From Fictibacillus fluitans (lineage in GTDB: Bacteria; Bacillota; Bacilli; Bacillales; Fictibacillaceae): DNA of 64,000 nt. The position numbers and the translations under genes were made by a program. Positions 8,147 to 17,363 of this stretch are shown in pieces. The notes below the pieces were generated by a model. The model had not been told where the DNA came from. It was given only the letters and a program-made list of their open reading frames with translations, and did no database searches. Where the stretch lies: NCBI RefSeq assembly GCF_030418125.1, contig NZ_JAUHTR010000004.1:1-64000 (forward strand), read 5' to 3'. Within the stretch, counting starts at the first letter, position 1; each line of letters opens with the position of its first letter.

Positions 8147-9343
8147 ATGCAATATCAATTTTTAGTAGGTAACGACAACGGAAACAGCGAGCATGATATT
8201 TACATTGACGGACGTTTGTTTCAACAGCCGAACGTTAACTGCGCAGTGGACCAGCTGCCTTGGAGCGAAGAACAGGCTCCTGAAACACTCGTACGCAACC
8301 TTCAGGAGAACCTGATTGTAACTATTGATTCCCCTGCTGCACGTGCGGGTATGTACTATGTAGGCAAGTTCGCTCTTGAGAGCGGTGAGTTGATTGAAAA
8401 CATCCAGGTGGGTGTGGACTACAAATACGAGATTGACCTTCCAATCGTCAACACGCTTGCACAAATTGCAGCTGTAGCGGTTCAAAAAGGATTTGCAGAA
8501 GAAAAGAAACTGCCTGCATCGATTGACGTATCGGTCGATATGGCAACTGCGCTTCCAATTACACAGCATTCCGACGAATCTGCAGCTAAGTTTGAAAAGC
8601 GCTTCATGAATGGCCCGCACCACGTAACCGTTCATGTCGGCAAACAGCGTGTGGCTGTAAAAGTAGAATTCGAGTTCGTAAAAGTTATTCCTGAAGCAAC
8701 TCCGGTAACATTCTCTCTTCAAAAGGATGCAGATGGCAACTGGAGAAAAGGCGATATTTTTGACGCGTTTATTGAAGAAAATGATCTTCCGAAAAACTTT
8801 AACGGAAGCTTCTTTAAAAACAAACGAATCCTTCACACTGATATTGGCGACGGTTCTACCGAGTACCCAATTACAGAAGGAAACAAATTTTTGCGCCAGT
8901 TCGTGCACGGTACCAACCATGGTGCAGGGTATGCGATCGAGGAAGCACTCAGCGAGTTTAACCGCCTGATCCACCTTCCGGACAGCCCGCGTCAGTTCTT
9001 CAGTGACGTTATCAAAAACCCGAACCACAAATATCATGCGCGTGCGATGAACACGTTGAAAAGACCGCTTGAAGGACAAGCTCGTCAGATCATCAACAAT
9101 ATCCGCAAGCAGTTGACAAAGGCAAGAAACGAGATCGATTTGATCTGCGTATACGGCGGCGGAAGCATTCTTATGCAGCCAATCCTTGCTCCCATGCTGA
9201 AGGAACTTTGCGAAGAGCGTGAAATCCAGCTTCTTTACATCCCTGCAAAATATGCAGTGACAATGAATGCGAACGGACTGGATGCGTTTGTACGCGGCAA
9301 GATCTACGGTGCGATCAAAGACCGTGCGAAACAGCCGGTTTAA
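8147..9343 (+). CDS. ParM/StbA-type actin-like ATPase
   Basis: A 398-residue protein of the actin/Hsp70 superfamily. The phosphate-1 loop is VGNDNGNSEHDIYIDG at the N terminus, phosphate-2 is HTDIGDGSTEYPI (about residues 226-238), and the adenosine loop is VYGGGSILMQPIL (about 343-355). ParM-like proteins polymerise with ATP and push replicons apart. The start is ATG at 8147, ten bases after AGGAGG; a longer frame exists but lacks a binding site. It forms a probable operon with the ParR-like gene 29 bp downstream. Such pairs are typical of plasmids, yet the neighbours here look chromosomal. The cargo could be another DNA or structure. Confidence 0.8.
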   Translation: MQYQFLVGNDNGNSEHDIYIDGRLFQQPNVNCAVDQLPWSEEQAPETLVRNLQENLIVTIDSPAARAGMYYVGKFALESGELIENIQVGVDYKYEIDLPIVNTLAQIAAVAVQKGFAEEKKLPASIDVSVDMATALPITQHSDESAAKFEKRFMNGPHHVTVHVGKQRVAVKVEFEFVKVIPEATPVTFSLQKDADGNWRKGDIFDAFIEENDLPKNFNGSFFKNKRILHTDIGDGSTEYPITEGNKFLRQFVHGTNHGAGYAIEEALSEFNRLIHLPDSPRQFFSDVIKNPNHKYHARAMNTLKRPLEGQARQIINNIRKQLTKARNEIDLICVYGGGSILMQPILAPMLKELCEEREIQLLYIPAKYAVTMNANGLDAFVRGKIYGAIKDRAKQPV

Positions 9344-9372
9344 GTTTTAATTTTAAATGGTGAGGGGGTGTA

Positions 9373-9681
9373 ATGATGAAGAAACAAAAAAAGCCAGGCG
9401 ATAATATTTCATTAAAAACAAAAAAGAACGAAGCCCCCGCCATTATTGACTGGATCAACTCACAAACGAACCTGATGGATTCCATCCGCTATCTTGTCGA
9501 AAACGAAATCAATGCCAATGGTGTGCGAAACCTGCAGCAGCATGTTCCTGCCGACCGGGGCTTTGTCTCCGGGGATGAAGGACATGGTGTGGTGCAGGAG
9601 GATCGGAAGCACTCACCGGAATACGACAATGTCAACGATGAAGAAGAAATCGACGAGGACGATATCGAGTCCTGGACCTAA
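9373..9681 (+). CDS. ParR-like adaptor / partner of the actin-like ATPase
   Basis: A 102-residue protein. The basic N terminus (MMKKQKKPGDNISLKTKKNE) and the segment IIDWINSQTNLMDSIRYLVE resemble the ribbon-helix-helix region of ParR-type adaptors, which bind centromere DNA as dimers. The C terminus is strongly acidic (DEEEIDEDDIESW), as in adaptors whose tails contact the ParM filament end. It starts behind GAGGGGG, directly after the actin-like gene. Position and architecture support the role; sequence alone is only suggestive because these adaptors diverge quickly. Confidence 0.6.
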   Translation: MMKKQKKPGDNISLKTKKNEAPAIIDWINSQTNLMDSIRYLVENEINANGVRNLQQHVPADRGFVSGDEGHGVVQEDRKHSPEYDNVNDEEEIDEDDIESWT

Positions 9682-9699
9682 TATGAATAATGAATAGTG

Positions 9700-9740
9700 A
9701 AAGCCGGCTTGGGAGATATGCTCCCGGGCCGGCTTTTTTT
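9700..9740 (+). terminator. Terminator of the parM/parR-like operon
   Basis: AAGCCGGC pairs with GCCGGCTT around an inner GGGAG/CTCCC stem, followed by seven T. Confidence 0.9.
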
Positions 9741-9767
9741 GTTGTTAATGAATACGGCACTTTAAAA

Positions 9768-9785
9768 ATACGCCTCAGGTCTTAG
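9768..9785 (+). promoter_or_regulatory. Putative LiaR box in front of liaI
   Basis: AATACGCCTCAGGTCTTA lies about 77 bp before the liaI start. It resembles the LiaR-bound sequence of the B. subtilis liaI promoter as I remember it (ATACGACTCCGGTCTTA). A -10-like ATTATA follows at about 9807-9812 without a clear -35, as expected of an activator-dependent promoter. Confidence 0.55.
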
Positions 9786-9861
9786 CGGAAATATAGCTGG
9801 AGTACATTATACGAAAATACGGCAGAAGGTAAGCTAGAGTTAAGAAAGGAGGAAACAACAA

Positions 9862-10206
9862 ATGAAAAAATTTGGTTTGTTTTTACTCGGAGGCATTGCA
9901 GCGGTTATCCTGCTGGCGAACCTCGGATCGATGATTGGCCTGGCGATTGGGCTGGTGATTCTATACTTTGCCGTCAAAGGATTTATGAAGGCGGAAACGA
10001 CATCCAAGAAAGTAATCTGGGCCATTATCGGCATTTTCGCGGCATGCGCCGCCATATCCAATGTTCCCGCATTGCTGGGGATCGCAGCAGCATACGTCCT
10101 CTATGTAGTGTATAAGAAATGGAACGGCAAGAAACAGGATCCTGGCAAGGACAACGACCCATTTGTAAATTTTGAAAAACAATGGGCAGAAATGAACAGA
10201 AACTAA
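9862..10206 (+). CDS. liaI: LiaI-like membrane protein
   Basis: A 114-residue membrane protein with hydrophobic stretches at residues about 5-40 and 52-86 and a charged cytoplasmic tail (KKQDPGKDNDPFVNFEKQW). In B. subtilis LiaI is the membrane anchor for the phage-shock protein LiaH. The identification rests on length, topology and position as first gene before liaH with a LiaR-like box upstream. Its start is ATG behind AAAGGAGG. Separated from liaH by 19 bp. The two should be induced together by cell-wall antibiotics such as bacitracin. Confidence 0.75.
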   Translation: MKKFGLFLLGGIAAVILLANLGSMIGLAIGLVILYFAVKGFMKAETTSKKVIWAIIGIFAACAAISNVPALLGIAAAYVLYVVYKKWNGKKQDPGKDNDPFVNFEKQWAEMNRN

Positions 10207-10225
10207 CAAAGGGAGAGAAAAACAA

Positions 10226-10870
10226 ATGAGTACATTATTTTCACGAATCAAAAATTCGATTGCAGCGGACTTTCATGAACTGCTGGATCAAAAGGAACAG
10301 AACAACCCAATTTCCTTGCTTAACCAATACCTGCGTCAATGCGAGCAGGAAACAGACCGTGTCAGAAAGCTTGTGGAACGCCAATATGTGCTGACTGAGG
10401 AATTTACAAAGGAATACAGGGAAGCAAAAGCGCAGGCAGAAAAACGAAAGCGGCAGGCGGATTTGGCTCTTCAAGCCGGTGAAAGTGAGCTGCACGAATT
10501 TGCAGCGGCTGAACAGCAGCAATACGAGGAGCGTGCAGTCCGGTTGGACCAGTCAAGAGAAGAAGCGACGCGCGAACTCCAAAATTTGGAGCAAAAGTTC
10601 GAGCAAATGAAGCATAAATTAAAGGATATGTATGTGAAACGCATGGAATTAATGGGCCGGGAAAATATTGCCCGGGCAAACCGCGGCATGAACAAGGTGC
10701 TCGATGCGAATGAAAGTGCAAAACCGGGACTGCGGTTTGATGAAATGGAGCGTTACCTTGAGCGTCTTGAGCATAAGGTCAATTCAGACTATCACCGCAA
10801 CACGATGGAAGACCGTTTTGCGCAGCTTGAAAAACAATGGGAAAATAAAGAAAAACCTGCGAATTCCTAA
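10226..10870 (+). CDS. liaH: PspA/IM30-family phage-shock protein LiaH
   Basis: A 214-residue, almost entirely helical coiled-coil protein. NPISLLNQYLRQCEQE near the N terminus, the long charged coils (residues about 45-150) and FDEMERYLERLEHKV are typical of PspA/IM30 proteins, which assemble into large rings or rods that protect the membrane. Its operon partner is LiaI. A perfect 34-bp palindrome follows the stop codon and should terminate most transcripts, making liaIH the main induced unit. Confidence 0.88.
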   Translation: MSTLFSRIKNSIAADFHELLDQKEQNNPISLLNQYLRQCEQETDRVRKLVERQYVLTEEFTKEYREAKAQAEKRKRQADLALQAGESELHEFAAAEQQQYEERAVRLDQSREEATRELQNLEQKFEQMKHKLKDMYVKRMELMGRENIARANRGMNKVLDANESAKPGLRFDEMERYLERLEHKVNSDYHRNTMEDRFAQLEKQWENKEKPANS

Positions 10871-10883
10871 CATAAAAATGGTA

Positions 10884-10917
10884 TTCTAAAAGGCGTAGAG
10901 CTCTACGCCTTTTAGAA
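10884..10917 (+). terminator. Perfect palindromic attenuator between liaIH and liaFSR
   Basis: Thirty-four bases form an exact palindrome with arms of 17 bases (TTCTAAAAGGCGTAGAG and its complement) and no loop. A 3' TTTT lies inside the arm. It probably terminates part of the transcription from liaI, leaving liaFSR at a lower level. Confidence 0.75.
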
Positions 10918-10957
10918 ATATTCAGGAGCAGGGGTTAGAGCGAGAAGGGGGTGCACC

Positions 10958-11689
10958 ATGTTTAGCGGGAAAAAAACAGATTTAATCAGCTGGCTGCTGT
11001 TAATCGGTCTATTTCTACTTATTCTTGAACTTATTTTTCGCGGCGGCGAACTGATTTTCGTTTTTGCCGTTATGGCAGGCTGCATCTATGTTGGCGGAAA
11101 AAGAAGGACTCGGACATTCGGGAAGCTGCTCTACTGGGGCGGCTGGTTTGGAGCAGCAATAACTTTGCTGAATATGATGGCATTCAAGTTTGTGCTTGTT
11201 GCCATCCTCATTTATCTGCTCATCCAGGTGTACCAGAACAAAAAACGGCCGACAACCATTAAGCCGGAAATCAAAGAGCCGGAGTCCAGGCTGTCCGAGT
11301 CACTTTTTATAAAGAAGAACTTGTTTAAGAACGTTTTATACGGACCACAGCAAACCCCCGATCAGGTGTATGAGTGGGAAGATATCAATATCCAGTGCGG
11401 CATCGGTGACACGGTGATTGATCTCAGCAATACGGTCCTTCCAGAGGGCGAATCGGTGATCACAATTCGGAATATCATTGGCAATATCAAAATTCTTATT
11501 CCGTACGAAGTGGCGGTGAGCGTGCATCACTCCGTTCTGGCAGGGAACGCGACCATTTTTGATATTCATGAACCTAAAGTGTTTAATCAGCTTTTTTCCT
11601 ACCATACGGATAATTACTATGAAGCGACTCAGCGGATTAAAATTATTACGACGGTTGCGGTTGGGGATTTAGAGGTGAAGCGGACATGA
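10958..11689 (+). CDS. liaF: LiaF, negative regulator of the LiaSR system
   Basis: A 243-residue protein with four hydrophobic segments in the first 90 residues and a soluble C-terminal domain (IQCGIGDTVIDLSNTVLPEG, IRNIIGNIKILIPYEVAV) that matches the LiaF C-terminal (formerly DUF2154) fold. LiaF holds the kinase LiaS inactive in unstressed cells. ATG is preceded by GAAGGGGGTG. It overlaps liaS by four bases (ATGA), implying translational coupling. B. subtilis has liaG between liaH and liaF; it is absent here. Confidence 0.88.
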   Translation: MFSGKKTDLISWLLLIGLFLLILELIFRGGELIFVFAVMAGCIYVGGKRRTRTFGKLLYWGGWFGAAITLLNMMAFKFVLVAILIYLLIQVYQNKKRPTTIKPEIKEPESRLSESLFIKKNLFKNVLYGPQQTPDQVYEWEDINIQCGIGDTVIDLSNTVLPEGESVITIRNIIGNIKILIPYEVAVSVHHSVLAGNATIFDIHEPKVFNQLFSYHTDNYYEATQRIKIITTVAVGDLEVKRT

Positions 11690-12729
11690 GTATGTTTATG
11701 CGCAGTGTGGTCATGTCCCTTGCCGTTGCTTTTGTCGTCATGCTGGTAATCTTCATTACTGTGTTTATGGCGTTTCCCCTGCCTGATGTGTCTTATTTAT
11801 GGGAACAGCATCTGTTCAGCCTGCCGTTTATCGTAATTGTACCTGTCATCAGCCTGGTTATTGGCGGCTTTTTTGGTATGTTCCAGGGCATCACCGCACG
11901 CAGGCAGCTGAAGCAGGTGGAAGAAGGACTGCGGGAAATCGAGAACGGCAGGCCTGTATATCCTCCGGTGGTATCCGAAGGCACGGAGGTGGATGCGCTC
12001 TGGAAGCGGATGAAAAATGTTCAGCGCCATGCTGCCGAGCAGGCAAGGGCATCGCAGAAGCTTGCGAATGAAAAAGCGGAAGACCAGGAGAAAGTCATTC
12101 AGGAAATGATTTCACGAGAGCGGCACCGATTAGCGCGTGAGCTTCACGATTCCGTCAGCCAGCAGCTGTTTGCCGCCTCCATGCTGATGTCCGCAATCAA
12201 TGAATCCACAGAGCCCGACGCTCCCGAAAACCGACAGCTCAATTTGGTGGAGCAGATGATTCATCAATCCCAGCTGGAGATGAGGGCCTTATTGCTTCAT
12301 TTGCGACCCGCCGCTTTGAAAGGAAAGTCATTGCAGGAAGGCATTAAAGAGCTGCTCGATGAACTGGCTCAAAAGGTGCCGATTCACATACATGAAAAAA
12401 TCGAAGACATGCGTTTGGATAAAGGGGTGGAAGACCACCTGTTCCGGATTTTGCAGGAGTCGGTTTCCAATACGTTAAGGCACGCCAAGGCCACTTCGCT
12501 GGAGATTCTGCTGATCGAGAGGGAAGGTTTGATTATTTTACGGGTGTCCGACAATGGCATAGGTTTTGCATTGGATGAAAATAAAGCAGGCTCGTACGGC
12601 TTGCAAAATATGCAGGAGCGCGCGCTGGAAATTGGCGGTACGTTAAAAGTGGTAAGCCTGCCTGACAAAGGGACCCGGCTGGAAGTGAAAGTACCTGTAA
12701 TCTCGGTGGAGGAGGATCAAAATGATTAA
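11686..12729 (+). CDS. liaS: LiaS sensor histidine kinase
   Basis: A 347-residue NarL-class histidine kinase. Two membrane segments (about 8-30 and 45-67) enclose a very short outside loop, so it senses within the membrane rather than with a large domain. A HAMP-like linker leads to the phosphoacceptor motif [11 protein letters not shown] (His154), then [18 protein letters not shown] (N box) and VSDNGIGF (G box). It phosphorylates LiaR. It overlaps liaF by 4 bases and liaR by 8, so the three proteins are made together. Confidence 0.9.
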   Translation: MSMFMRSVVMSLAVAFVVMLVIFITVFMAFPLPDVSYLWEQHLFSLPFIVIVPVISLVIGGFFGMFQGITARRQLKQVEEGLREIENGRPVYPPVVSEGTEVDALWKRMKNVQRHAAEQARASQKLANEKAEDQEKVIQEMISRERHRLARELHDSVSQQLFAASMLMSAINESTEPDAPENRQLNLVEQMIHQSQLEMRALLLHLRPAALKGKSLQEGIKELLDELAQKVPIHIHEKIEDMRLDKGVEDHLFRILQESVSNTLRHAKATSLEILLIEREGLIILRVSDNGIGFALDENKAGSYGLQNMQERALEIGGTLKVVSLPDKGTRLEVKVPVISVEEDQND

Positions 12730-13354
12730 AGTATTGTTTGCAGATGATCATGAAATGGTAAGGATCGGTATTTCATCCTACCTTTCGGCCCAGCAGGACC
12801 TGGATGTCGTCGGTGAAGCGGAGAATGGAAAGAAGGCGGTGGAGCTTGCTCTTGATCTGCGGCCGGATGTGATTCTGATGGACCTTGTCATGGATGAAAT
12901 GGACGGCATCGAAGCAACGAAAAAGATTATCGAGCAATGGCCGGAAGCTAAGATCATCATTGTCACCAGTTTTCTGGATGATGAAAAAGTGTATCCTGCC
13001 ATTGAGGCCGGTGCGGTAAGCTATATGCTGAAAACATCCAAAGCCAGCGAGATTGCAGATGCGGTTCGAAATACATATTATGGCCAGTCCGTTCTCGAAC
13101 CCGAGGTGACCGGCAAAATGATGAACCGCATGCGGCAAAGGACTCAGCAGCACCCGCATGAGGAGCTCACCAGCCGCGAACTCGAAGTGCTTCTTCTCAT
13201 GACGGAGGGCAAAACCAATCAGGAAATCGCCGACACCCTCTTCATCGCCCAAAAAACAGTCAAAGTCCACGTAAGCAACATCCTAAGCAAACTCGATGTC
13301 CAAGACCGCACCCAGGCCGTCATCTACGCCTTCAAACACAACCTTGTGAAATAA
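12722..13354 (+). CDS. liaR: LiaR response regulator
   Basis: A 210-residue NarL/FixJ-type regulator. The receiver domain has acidic pocket residues Asp8/Asp9, phosphoacceptor Asp54 (VILMDLVMD) and a conserved Lys near 106. The C-terminal LuxR-type helix-turn-helix is seen in [18 protein letters not shown] and [17 protein letters not shown]. It should activate the liaI promoter at the box near 9770. The terminal gene of the operon; AACCTT/AAGGTT right after the stop is a weak hairpin. Confidence 0.9.
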   Translation: MIKVLFADDHEMVRIGISSYLSAQQDLDVVGEAENGKKAVELALDLRPDVILMDLVMDEMDGIEATKKIIEQWPEAKIIIVTSFLDDEKVYPAIEAGAVSYMLKTSKASEIADAVRNTYYGQSVLEPEVTGKMMNRMRQRTQQHPHEELTSRELEVLLLMTEGKTNQEIADTLFIAQKTVKVHVSNILSKLDVQDRTQAVIYAFKHNLVK

Positions 13355-13413
13355 GGTTGCTAAATTAATGCTTTTGGAAGTAGGCATTTCTTTCAAAAAT
13401 CTTCTTTGAAGAA

Positions 13414-13598
13414 TTGATTGCAGTGGAAAGTGCGAGACTCCAGCAGGAAAAGCGGGACAGATGAGACAAGGATGGCGTTTCGCCGGTCTTCATGAACAAA
13501 CACGAGGAATAGGCGATTACGCCAGCCACGCTCAGCGCCCGCCTGCGAAGGTAGGCGCTCGCGCCAGTAAAAGCGAGCGACTTGGAACGAAAATCAAT
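13414..13598 (+). repeat. Dispersed structured repeat, copy A (185 bp)
   Basis: This copy begins TTGATTG, contains AGTGCGAGACTCC, a GCGGGACAGATGAGAC block, CTCAGCGCCCGCCTGCG and AAGCGAGCGACTTGGAACG, and ends AAATCAATC, so TTGATT/AATCAA close it. The same blocks occur in copies B (47644) and C (59852). Its central arm is replaced by a longer segment holding GGCGTTTCGCC and GGCGATTACGCC hairpins. Together with the flanks (13355-13737) it fills a gene-free gap. Confidence 0.8.
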
Positions 13599-13627
13599 CA
13601 CTTACAAGAGCAACTTAGAGAAACCCA

Positions 13628-13662
13628 CCGCCGAACATTCCCCACACGCCGGCGGCTTTTTT
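13628..13662 (+). terminator. Terminator downstream of repeat copy A
   Basis: CCGCCG pairs with CGGCGG around a 16-base loop, followed by six T. It could end liaR read-through or a transcript of the repeat. Confidence 0.6.
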
Positions 13663-13737
13663 GCGTCCACCGATAAATCTCCCAGAAACGGGGAATAAAA
13701 TAGTAGACAGAGAAGTGCAAATATTGTCCACATGATG

Positions 13738-13766
13738 TAAACAAAACAGAAATATGATAATATAAT
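13738..13766 (+). promoter_or_regulatory. Probable sigma-A promoter of kbl
   Basis: TAAACA, a 17-bp spacer and a perfect TATAAT lie 117 bp before the kbl start. The AT-rich leader between them has a CCTGAA/TTCAGG inverted repeat of unknown meaning. Confidence 0.45.
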
Positions 13767-13882
13767 TTAAGAAGAAGATACTTATCACCACTAACTAAAA
13801 CCTGAATTAAAGTGTTTTTCTCACACGTACATTTGTTCAGGCTCACATAACAATTTTTTTATCCATGAAAGGAGAGTAATGT

Positions 13883-15076
13883 ATGTCAAGTCATGTACTG
13901 GACCAATTTTTACAGGAAAACCTTGGAGATTTAAAAGAAAAAGGGCTTTATAACGTGATTGATCCGCTTCAAAGTGCGAACGGACCGGTCATCAAGGTGG
14001 GCGGAAACGAACTGATCAACCTCTCTTCCAACAACTATCTTGGATTAGCGACGGATGAGCGCCTGAAGAAAGCTGCCAAAGAGGCCATTGACGAATTTGG
14101 TGTTGGTGCAGGAGCGGTGCGTACCATTAACGGAACCATGGAGCTTCATTTGAAGCTAGAGGAAAAGCTGGCGGAATTCAAGCATACCGAAGCCGCGATC
14201 GCTTATCAGTCCGGTTTCAACTGCAACATGGCTGCCATCTCTGCTGTCATGGATAAAAATGACGCCATTCTTTCTGATGAATTAAATCATGCCTCCATTA
14301 TTGACGGCTGCCGGTTATCAAGAGCAAAAATCATCCGTGTGAACCACTCCGACATGGAAGATCTTCGTGCGAAAGCGAAGGAAGCCAAGGAGTCCGGATT
14401 ATATAACAAAATCATGGTCATTACCGACGGTGTTTTCTCCATGGACGGAGATATTGCCAAACTTCCTGAAATCGTTGGAATTGCAGAAGAATTTGACCTG
14501 ATTACGTATGTTGATGACGCCCACGGTTCGGGTGTGCTCGGCAAAGGTGCAGGAACGGTGAAGCACTTTGGGCTGTCCGACCGCGTAGATTTCCAGATCG
14601 GCACACTTTCAAAAGCAATTGGTGTTGTTGGTGGATATGTGGCCGGCAAGAAGGATTTGATCGACTGGCTCAAAGTAAGAAGCCGTCCATTCCTGTTCTC
14701 CACTTCCCTTACTCCGGGGGATGTGGCTGCTTGTACAAAAGCCATTGAAATCCTCACTGCAAGCACCGAGCTGCAGGAACGTCTCTGGGAAAACAGCAAG
14801 TACTTAAAACAGGGCCTTGAAAAGCTTGGCTTTGATATTGGAAACAGCGAAACACCCATTACACCTGTTATCGTTGGGGATGAAGTGAAGACGCAGGAGT
14901 TCAGTAAAAAGCTGAATGAAGAAGGCGTCTATGCTAAGTCTATTGTTTTTCCTACCGTACCAAGAGGAACCGGCCGGGTAAGAAATATGCCTACTGCCGC
15001 TCATACAAAGGAAATGCTCGACCAGGCTCTTGCGATTTATGAAAAAGTTGGCAAGCAGATGGGGATTATCTCCTGA
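13883..15076 (+). CDS. kbl: 2-amino-3-ketobutyrate CoA ligase (glycine C-acetyltransferase)
   Basis: A 397-residue PLP enzyme of the alpha-oxoamine synthase family. It cleaves 2-amino-3-ketobutyrate with CoA to glycine and acetyl-CoA, the second step of threonine breakdown. Key motifs are [34 protein letters not shown], the PLP phosphate/aspartate region [12 protein letters not shown] and the Schiff-base lysine in [13 protein letters not shown]. Length equals the family norm. The start ATG follows AAAGGAG. The threonine dehydrogenase gene lies 30 bp downstream, giving the complete two-enzyme pathway; this context argues against the related 8-amino-7-oxononanoate synthase (BioF). Confidence 0.93.
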   Translation: MSSHVLDQFLQENLGDLKEKGLYNVIDPLQSANGPVIKVGGNELINLSSNNYLGLATDERLKKAAKEAIDEFGVGAGAVRTINGTMELHLKLEEKLAEFKHTEAAIAYQSGFNCNMAAISAVMDKNDAILSDELNHASIIDGCRLSRAKIIRVNHSDMEDLRAKAKEAKESGLYNKIMVITDGVFSMDGDIAKLPEIVGIAEEFDLITYVDDAHGSGVLGKGAGTVKHFGLSDRVDFQIGTLSKAIGVVGGYVAGKKDLIDWLKVRSRPFLFSTSLTPGDVAACTKAIEILTASTELQERLWENSKYLKQGLEKLGFDIGNSETPITPVIVGDEVKTQEFSKKLNEEGVYAKSIVFPTVPRGTGRVRNMPTAAHTKEMLDQALAIYEKVGKQMGIIS

Positions 15077-15106
15077 TCGTAAAAACGGCATAGATGTGGA
15101 GGATTT

Positions 15107-16072
15107 ATGATGAAGAAGATACTGATTACTGGGGCGCTTGGCCAAATTGGTTCAGAGCTGGTCATGCATGCCCGTAACATATATGGAAATGACAATGTTA
15201 TTGCTACAGATATTCGTAAAACTGACAGTGCAGTTGTTCATTCCGGACCATTTGAAGTGCTGGACGTAACTGATGCGCAAGCGATGGCAAACATTACGAA
15301 AAAACATGGCGCGGATACCGTCATCCACCTTGCAGCCCTGCTCTCAGCGACCGCAGAAGCCAAGCCTCTGCTGGCTTGGAACCTGAACATGGGAGGCCTG
15401 GTAAATGCACTTGAAGTGGCCAAAGAAATGAACTGCCAGTTTTTCACGCCTAGCTCCATTGGCGCTTTTGGCCCATCCACTCCGAAGGATCAGACGCCGC
15501 AGGATACCATTCAGCGTCCGACCACCATGTACGGTGTGAACAAAGTGGCCGGCGAGCTGCTTTGCGATTATTATTATCACAAATTTGGCCTGGATACGCG
15601 CGGCCTCCGTTTCCCGGGATTAATTTCGTATGTAACTCCTCCTGGAGGCGGAACAACGGATTATGCGGTTGAAATTTATTATGAAGCGGTTCGCAAAGGA
15701 AGCTATACGTCCTTTATTGATGCGGAAACTTACATGGATATGATGTATATGCCTGATGCCCTGAATGCGATTATCAACCTGATGGAAGCAGACCCTGCGA
15801 AGCTCGTTCACCGCAATTCGTTTAACGTGTCTGCCATGAGCGTGGAACCGGAACAAATTGCATCTTCCATTAAAAAACAAATGCCATCCTTTACAATGGA
15901 TTATGATGTGGATCCGATCAGACAGGCGATCGCCGAAAGCTGGCCGAACCATATCGATTCATCTGCTGCTGCAAATGAATGGGGCTTTAAAACTGACTAC
16001 AATTTAGATAAAATGACAGCAGACATGCTGACAAAGCTTACTGATAAGCTGAACAACAAAGTGGCAAATTAA
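15107..16072 (+). CDS. SDR-type L-threonine 3-dehydrogenase
   Basis: A 321-residue extended short-chain dehydrogenase that oxidises threonine to 2-amino-3-ketobutyrate with NAD+. The Rossmann motif is [15 protein letters not shown], catalytic residues are in [11 protein letters not shown] (YxxxK), and [17 protein letters not shown] and RFPGLIS are typical of this UDP-galactose-epimerase-like threonine dehydrogenase, which differs from the zinc-dependent Tdh of E. coli. Tandem ATGs follow GGAGG; the second (15110) has the better spacing. It is the last gene of the kbl operon and is followed by a terminator. Confidence 0.9.
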   Translation: MMKKILITGALGQIGSELVMHARNIYGNDNVIATDIRKTDSAVVHSGPFEVLDVTDAQAMANITKKHGADTVIHLAALLSATAEAKPLLAWNLNMGGLVNALEVAKEMNCQFFTPSSIGAFGPSTPKDQTPQDTIQRPTTMYGVNKVAGELLCDYYYHKFGLDTRGLRFPGLISYVTPPGGGTTDYAVEIYYEAVRKGSYTSFIDAETYMDMMYMPDALNAIINLMEADPAKLVHRNSFNVSAMSVEPEQIASSIKKQMPSFTMDYDVDPIRQAIAESWPNHIDSSAAANEWGFKTDYNLDKMTADMLTKLTDKLNNKVAN

Positions 16073-16082
16073 ATAGTAAAGT

Positions 16083-16112
16083 AAAAGGAAGCCTGAAGCG
16101 GCTTCCTTTTTT
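16083..16112 (+). terminator. Terminator of the kbl operon
   Basis: AAAGGAAGC pairs with GCTTCCTTT around a 7-base loop, followed by T residues. Confidence 0.88.
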
Positions 16113-16133
16113 AGAACGGAAAGGAGTACATCG

Positions 16134-17339
16134 ATGGCAGATTTTAAATCCATGCAGCTGCATCCGCTGCTTCTCGAGTCTTTAAGGAACCAGGGGATTC
16201 ACCAGCCAACGCAGGTGCAGGAGCAGGTCATACCCCTACTGTTGGAGGGAGCGGATGTAATTGCCAAATCACAGACCGGTACAGGCAAAACCATGGCATT
16301 TGCCCTGCCGATCCTGCAGCGCATTGATCCGGAGCTAGAGAGTGTACAAGCGCTGATTGTGGCACCGACAAGAGAGCTGGCGATTCAGGTGGCTGAGGAA
16401 GTAAGGAAACTGAGTGAACCGCTGGGCATTGATGTGTTATCCGTTTATGGAGGCCAGGACGTAGTGGCGCAAATCCATAAGCTTGGCGGAAGCATTCAGA
16501 TCATCATCGCCACTCCCGGCCGCCTTCTCGACCACGTCAGGAGGGGCACAGTGGATTTATCGGAAACCACCATGCTTGTTCTGGATGAAGCGGACCAGAT
16601 GCTTCATATCGGATTCCTGGAGGACGTTGAGGAAATTATCAGCCAGACCTCAAACGAGCGGCAAACAATGCTTTTTTCCGCTACGATGCCTCCTGAGATC
16701 GTAAAACTGGCAGAAACCTATATGAAAGATCCGAAAGAGATTTCAATACGAAAACAAGAAATCACCGTGAAAGAAATTAGGCAGCGGGTAATCGAAACAA
16801 CCGACCGCTCGAAGCAGGATGACCTGAAACAATTGCTGCGGATCCACCGGCCATATCTCGCGATCATTTTTTGCCGGACGAAACGAAGAGTAAGCAAATT
16901 GTATGAAGCCTTGCTGGATGCCGGGTTTAACGCGGATGAACTGCACGGCGACCTGTCCCAGGCGAAACGGGAAGCGGCCATGCAGCGGTTCCGGCAGGGA
17001 GAGACGCGTTTTCTTATTGCGACCGATGTGGCTGCACGGGGGCTGGATGTCGAGGGCGTTACCCACGTAATCAATTATGATATTCCCCAGGATGCGGAAA
17101 GCTATATCCACCGGATTGGGCGGACAGGACGTGCCGGAAGCAAGGGGCTGGCGATCACCCTGGTAGCACAGAAGGACAGAAAGTATCTGGAACTGATTGA
17201 AAAAGGAATCCATCAATCCATCCAAAAGCAAGTGTTGGAAAAGCCGGAGCGGAAGAAGGAAATCATCTCCTCAGAATCGAAAAAAAATCAGAACCCCCGG
17301 AAGTCTTACCGGTCAAGCGGAAAAAGGCCCCGGAGGTAA
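16134..17339 (+). CDS. DEAD-box ATP-dependent RNA helicase
   Basis: A 401-residue helicase with all core motifs: Q motif (HQPTQVQEQ), I (AKSQTGTGKT), Ia (APTRELA), II (LDEAD), III (FSATM), IV (IIFCRTK), V (ATDVAARGLD) and VI (YIHRIGRTGRAG). The C-terminal 50 residues are basic and serine-rich (SESKKNQNPRKSYRSSGKRPRR), a short RNA-binding tail much smaller than that of CshA. It probably remodels rRNA or mRNA. B. subtilis has four such helicases (CshA, CshB, DeaD, YfmL); size is nearest YfmL but I do not assign it. The response-regulator gene follows at 24 bp with no terminator. Confidence 0.9.
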   Translation: MADFKSMQLHPLLLESLRNQGIHQPTQVQEQVIPLLLEGADVIAKSQTGTGKTMAFALPILQRIDPELESVQALIVAPTRELAIQVAEEVRKLSEPLGIDVLSVYGGQDVVAQIHKLGGSIQIIIATPGRLLDHVRRGTVDLSETTMLVLDEADQMLHIGFLEDVEEIISQTSNERQTMLFSATMPPEIVKLAETYMKDPKEISIRKQEITVKEIRQRVIETTDRSKQDDLKQLLRIHRPYLAIIFCRTKRRVSKLYEALLDAGFNADELHGDLSQAKREAAMQRFRQGETRFLIATDVAARGLDVEGVTHVINYDIPQDAESYIHRIGRTGRAGSKGLAITLVAQKDRKYLELIEKGIHQSIQKQVLEKPERKKEIISSESKKNQNPRKSYRSSGKRPRR

Positions 17340-17363
17340 TGATCCATATGGGAGTAATGATGA

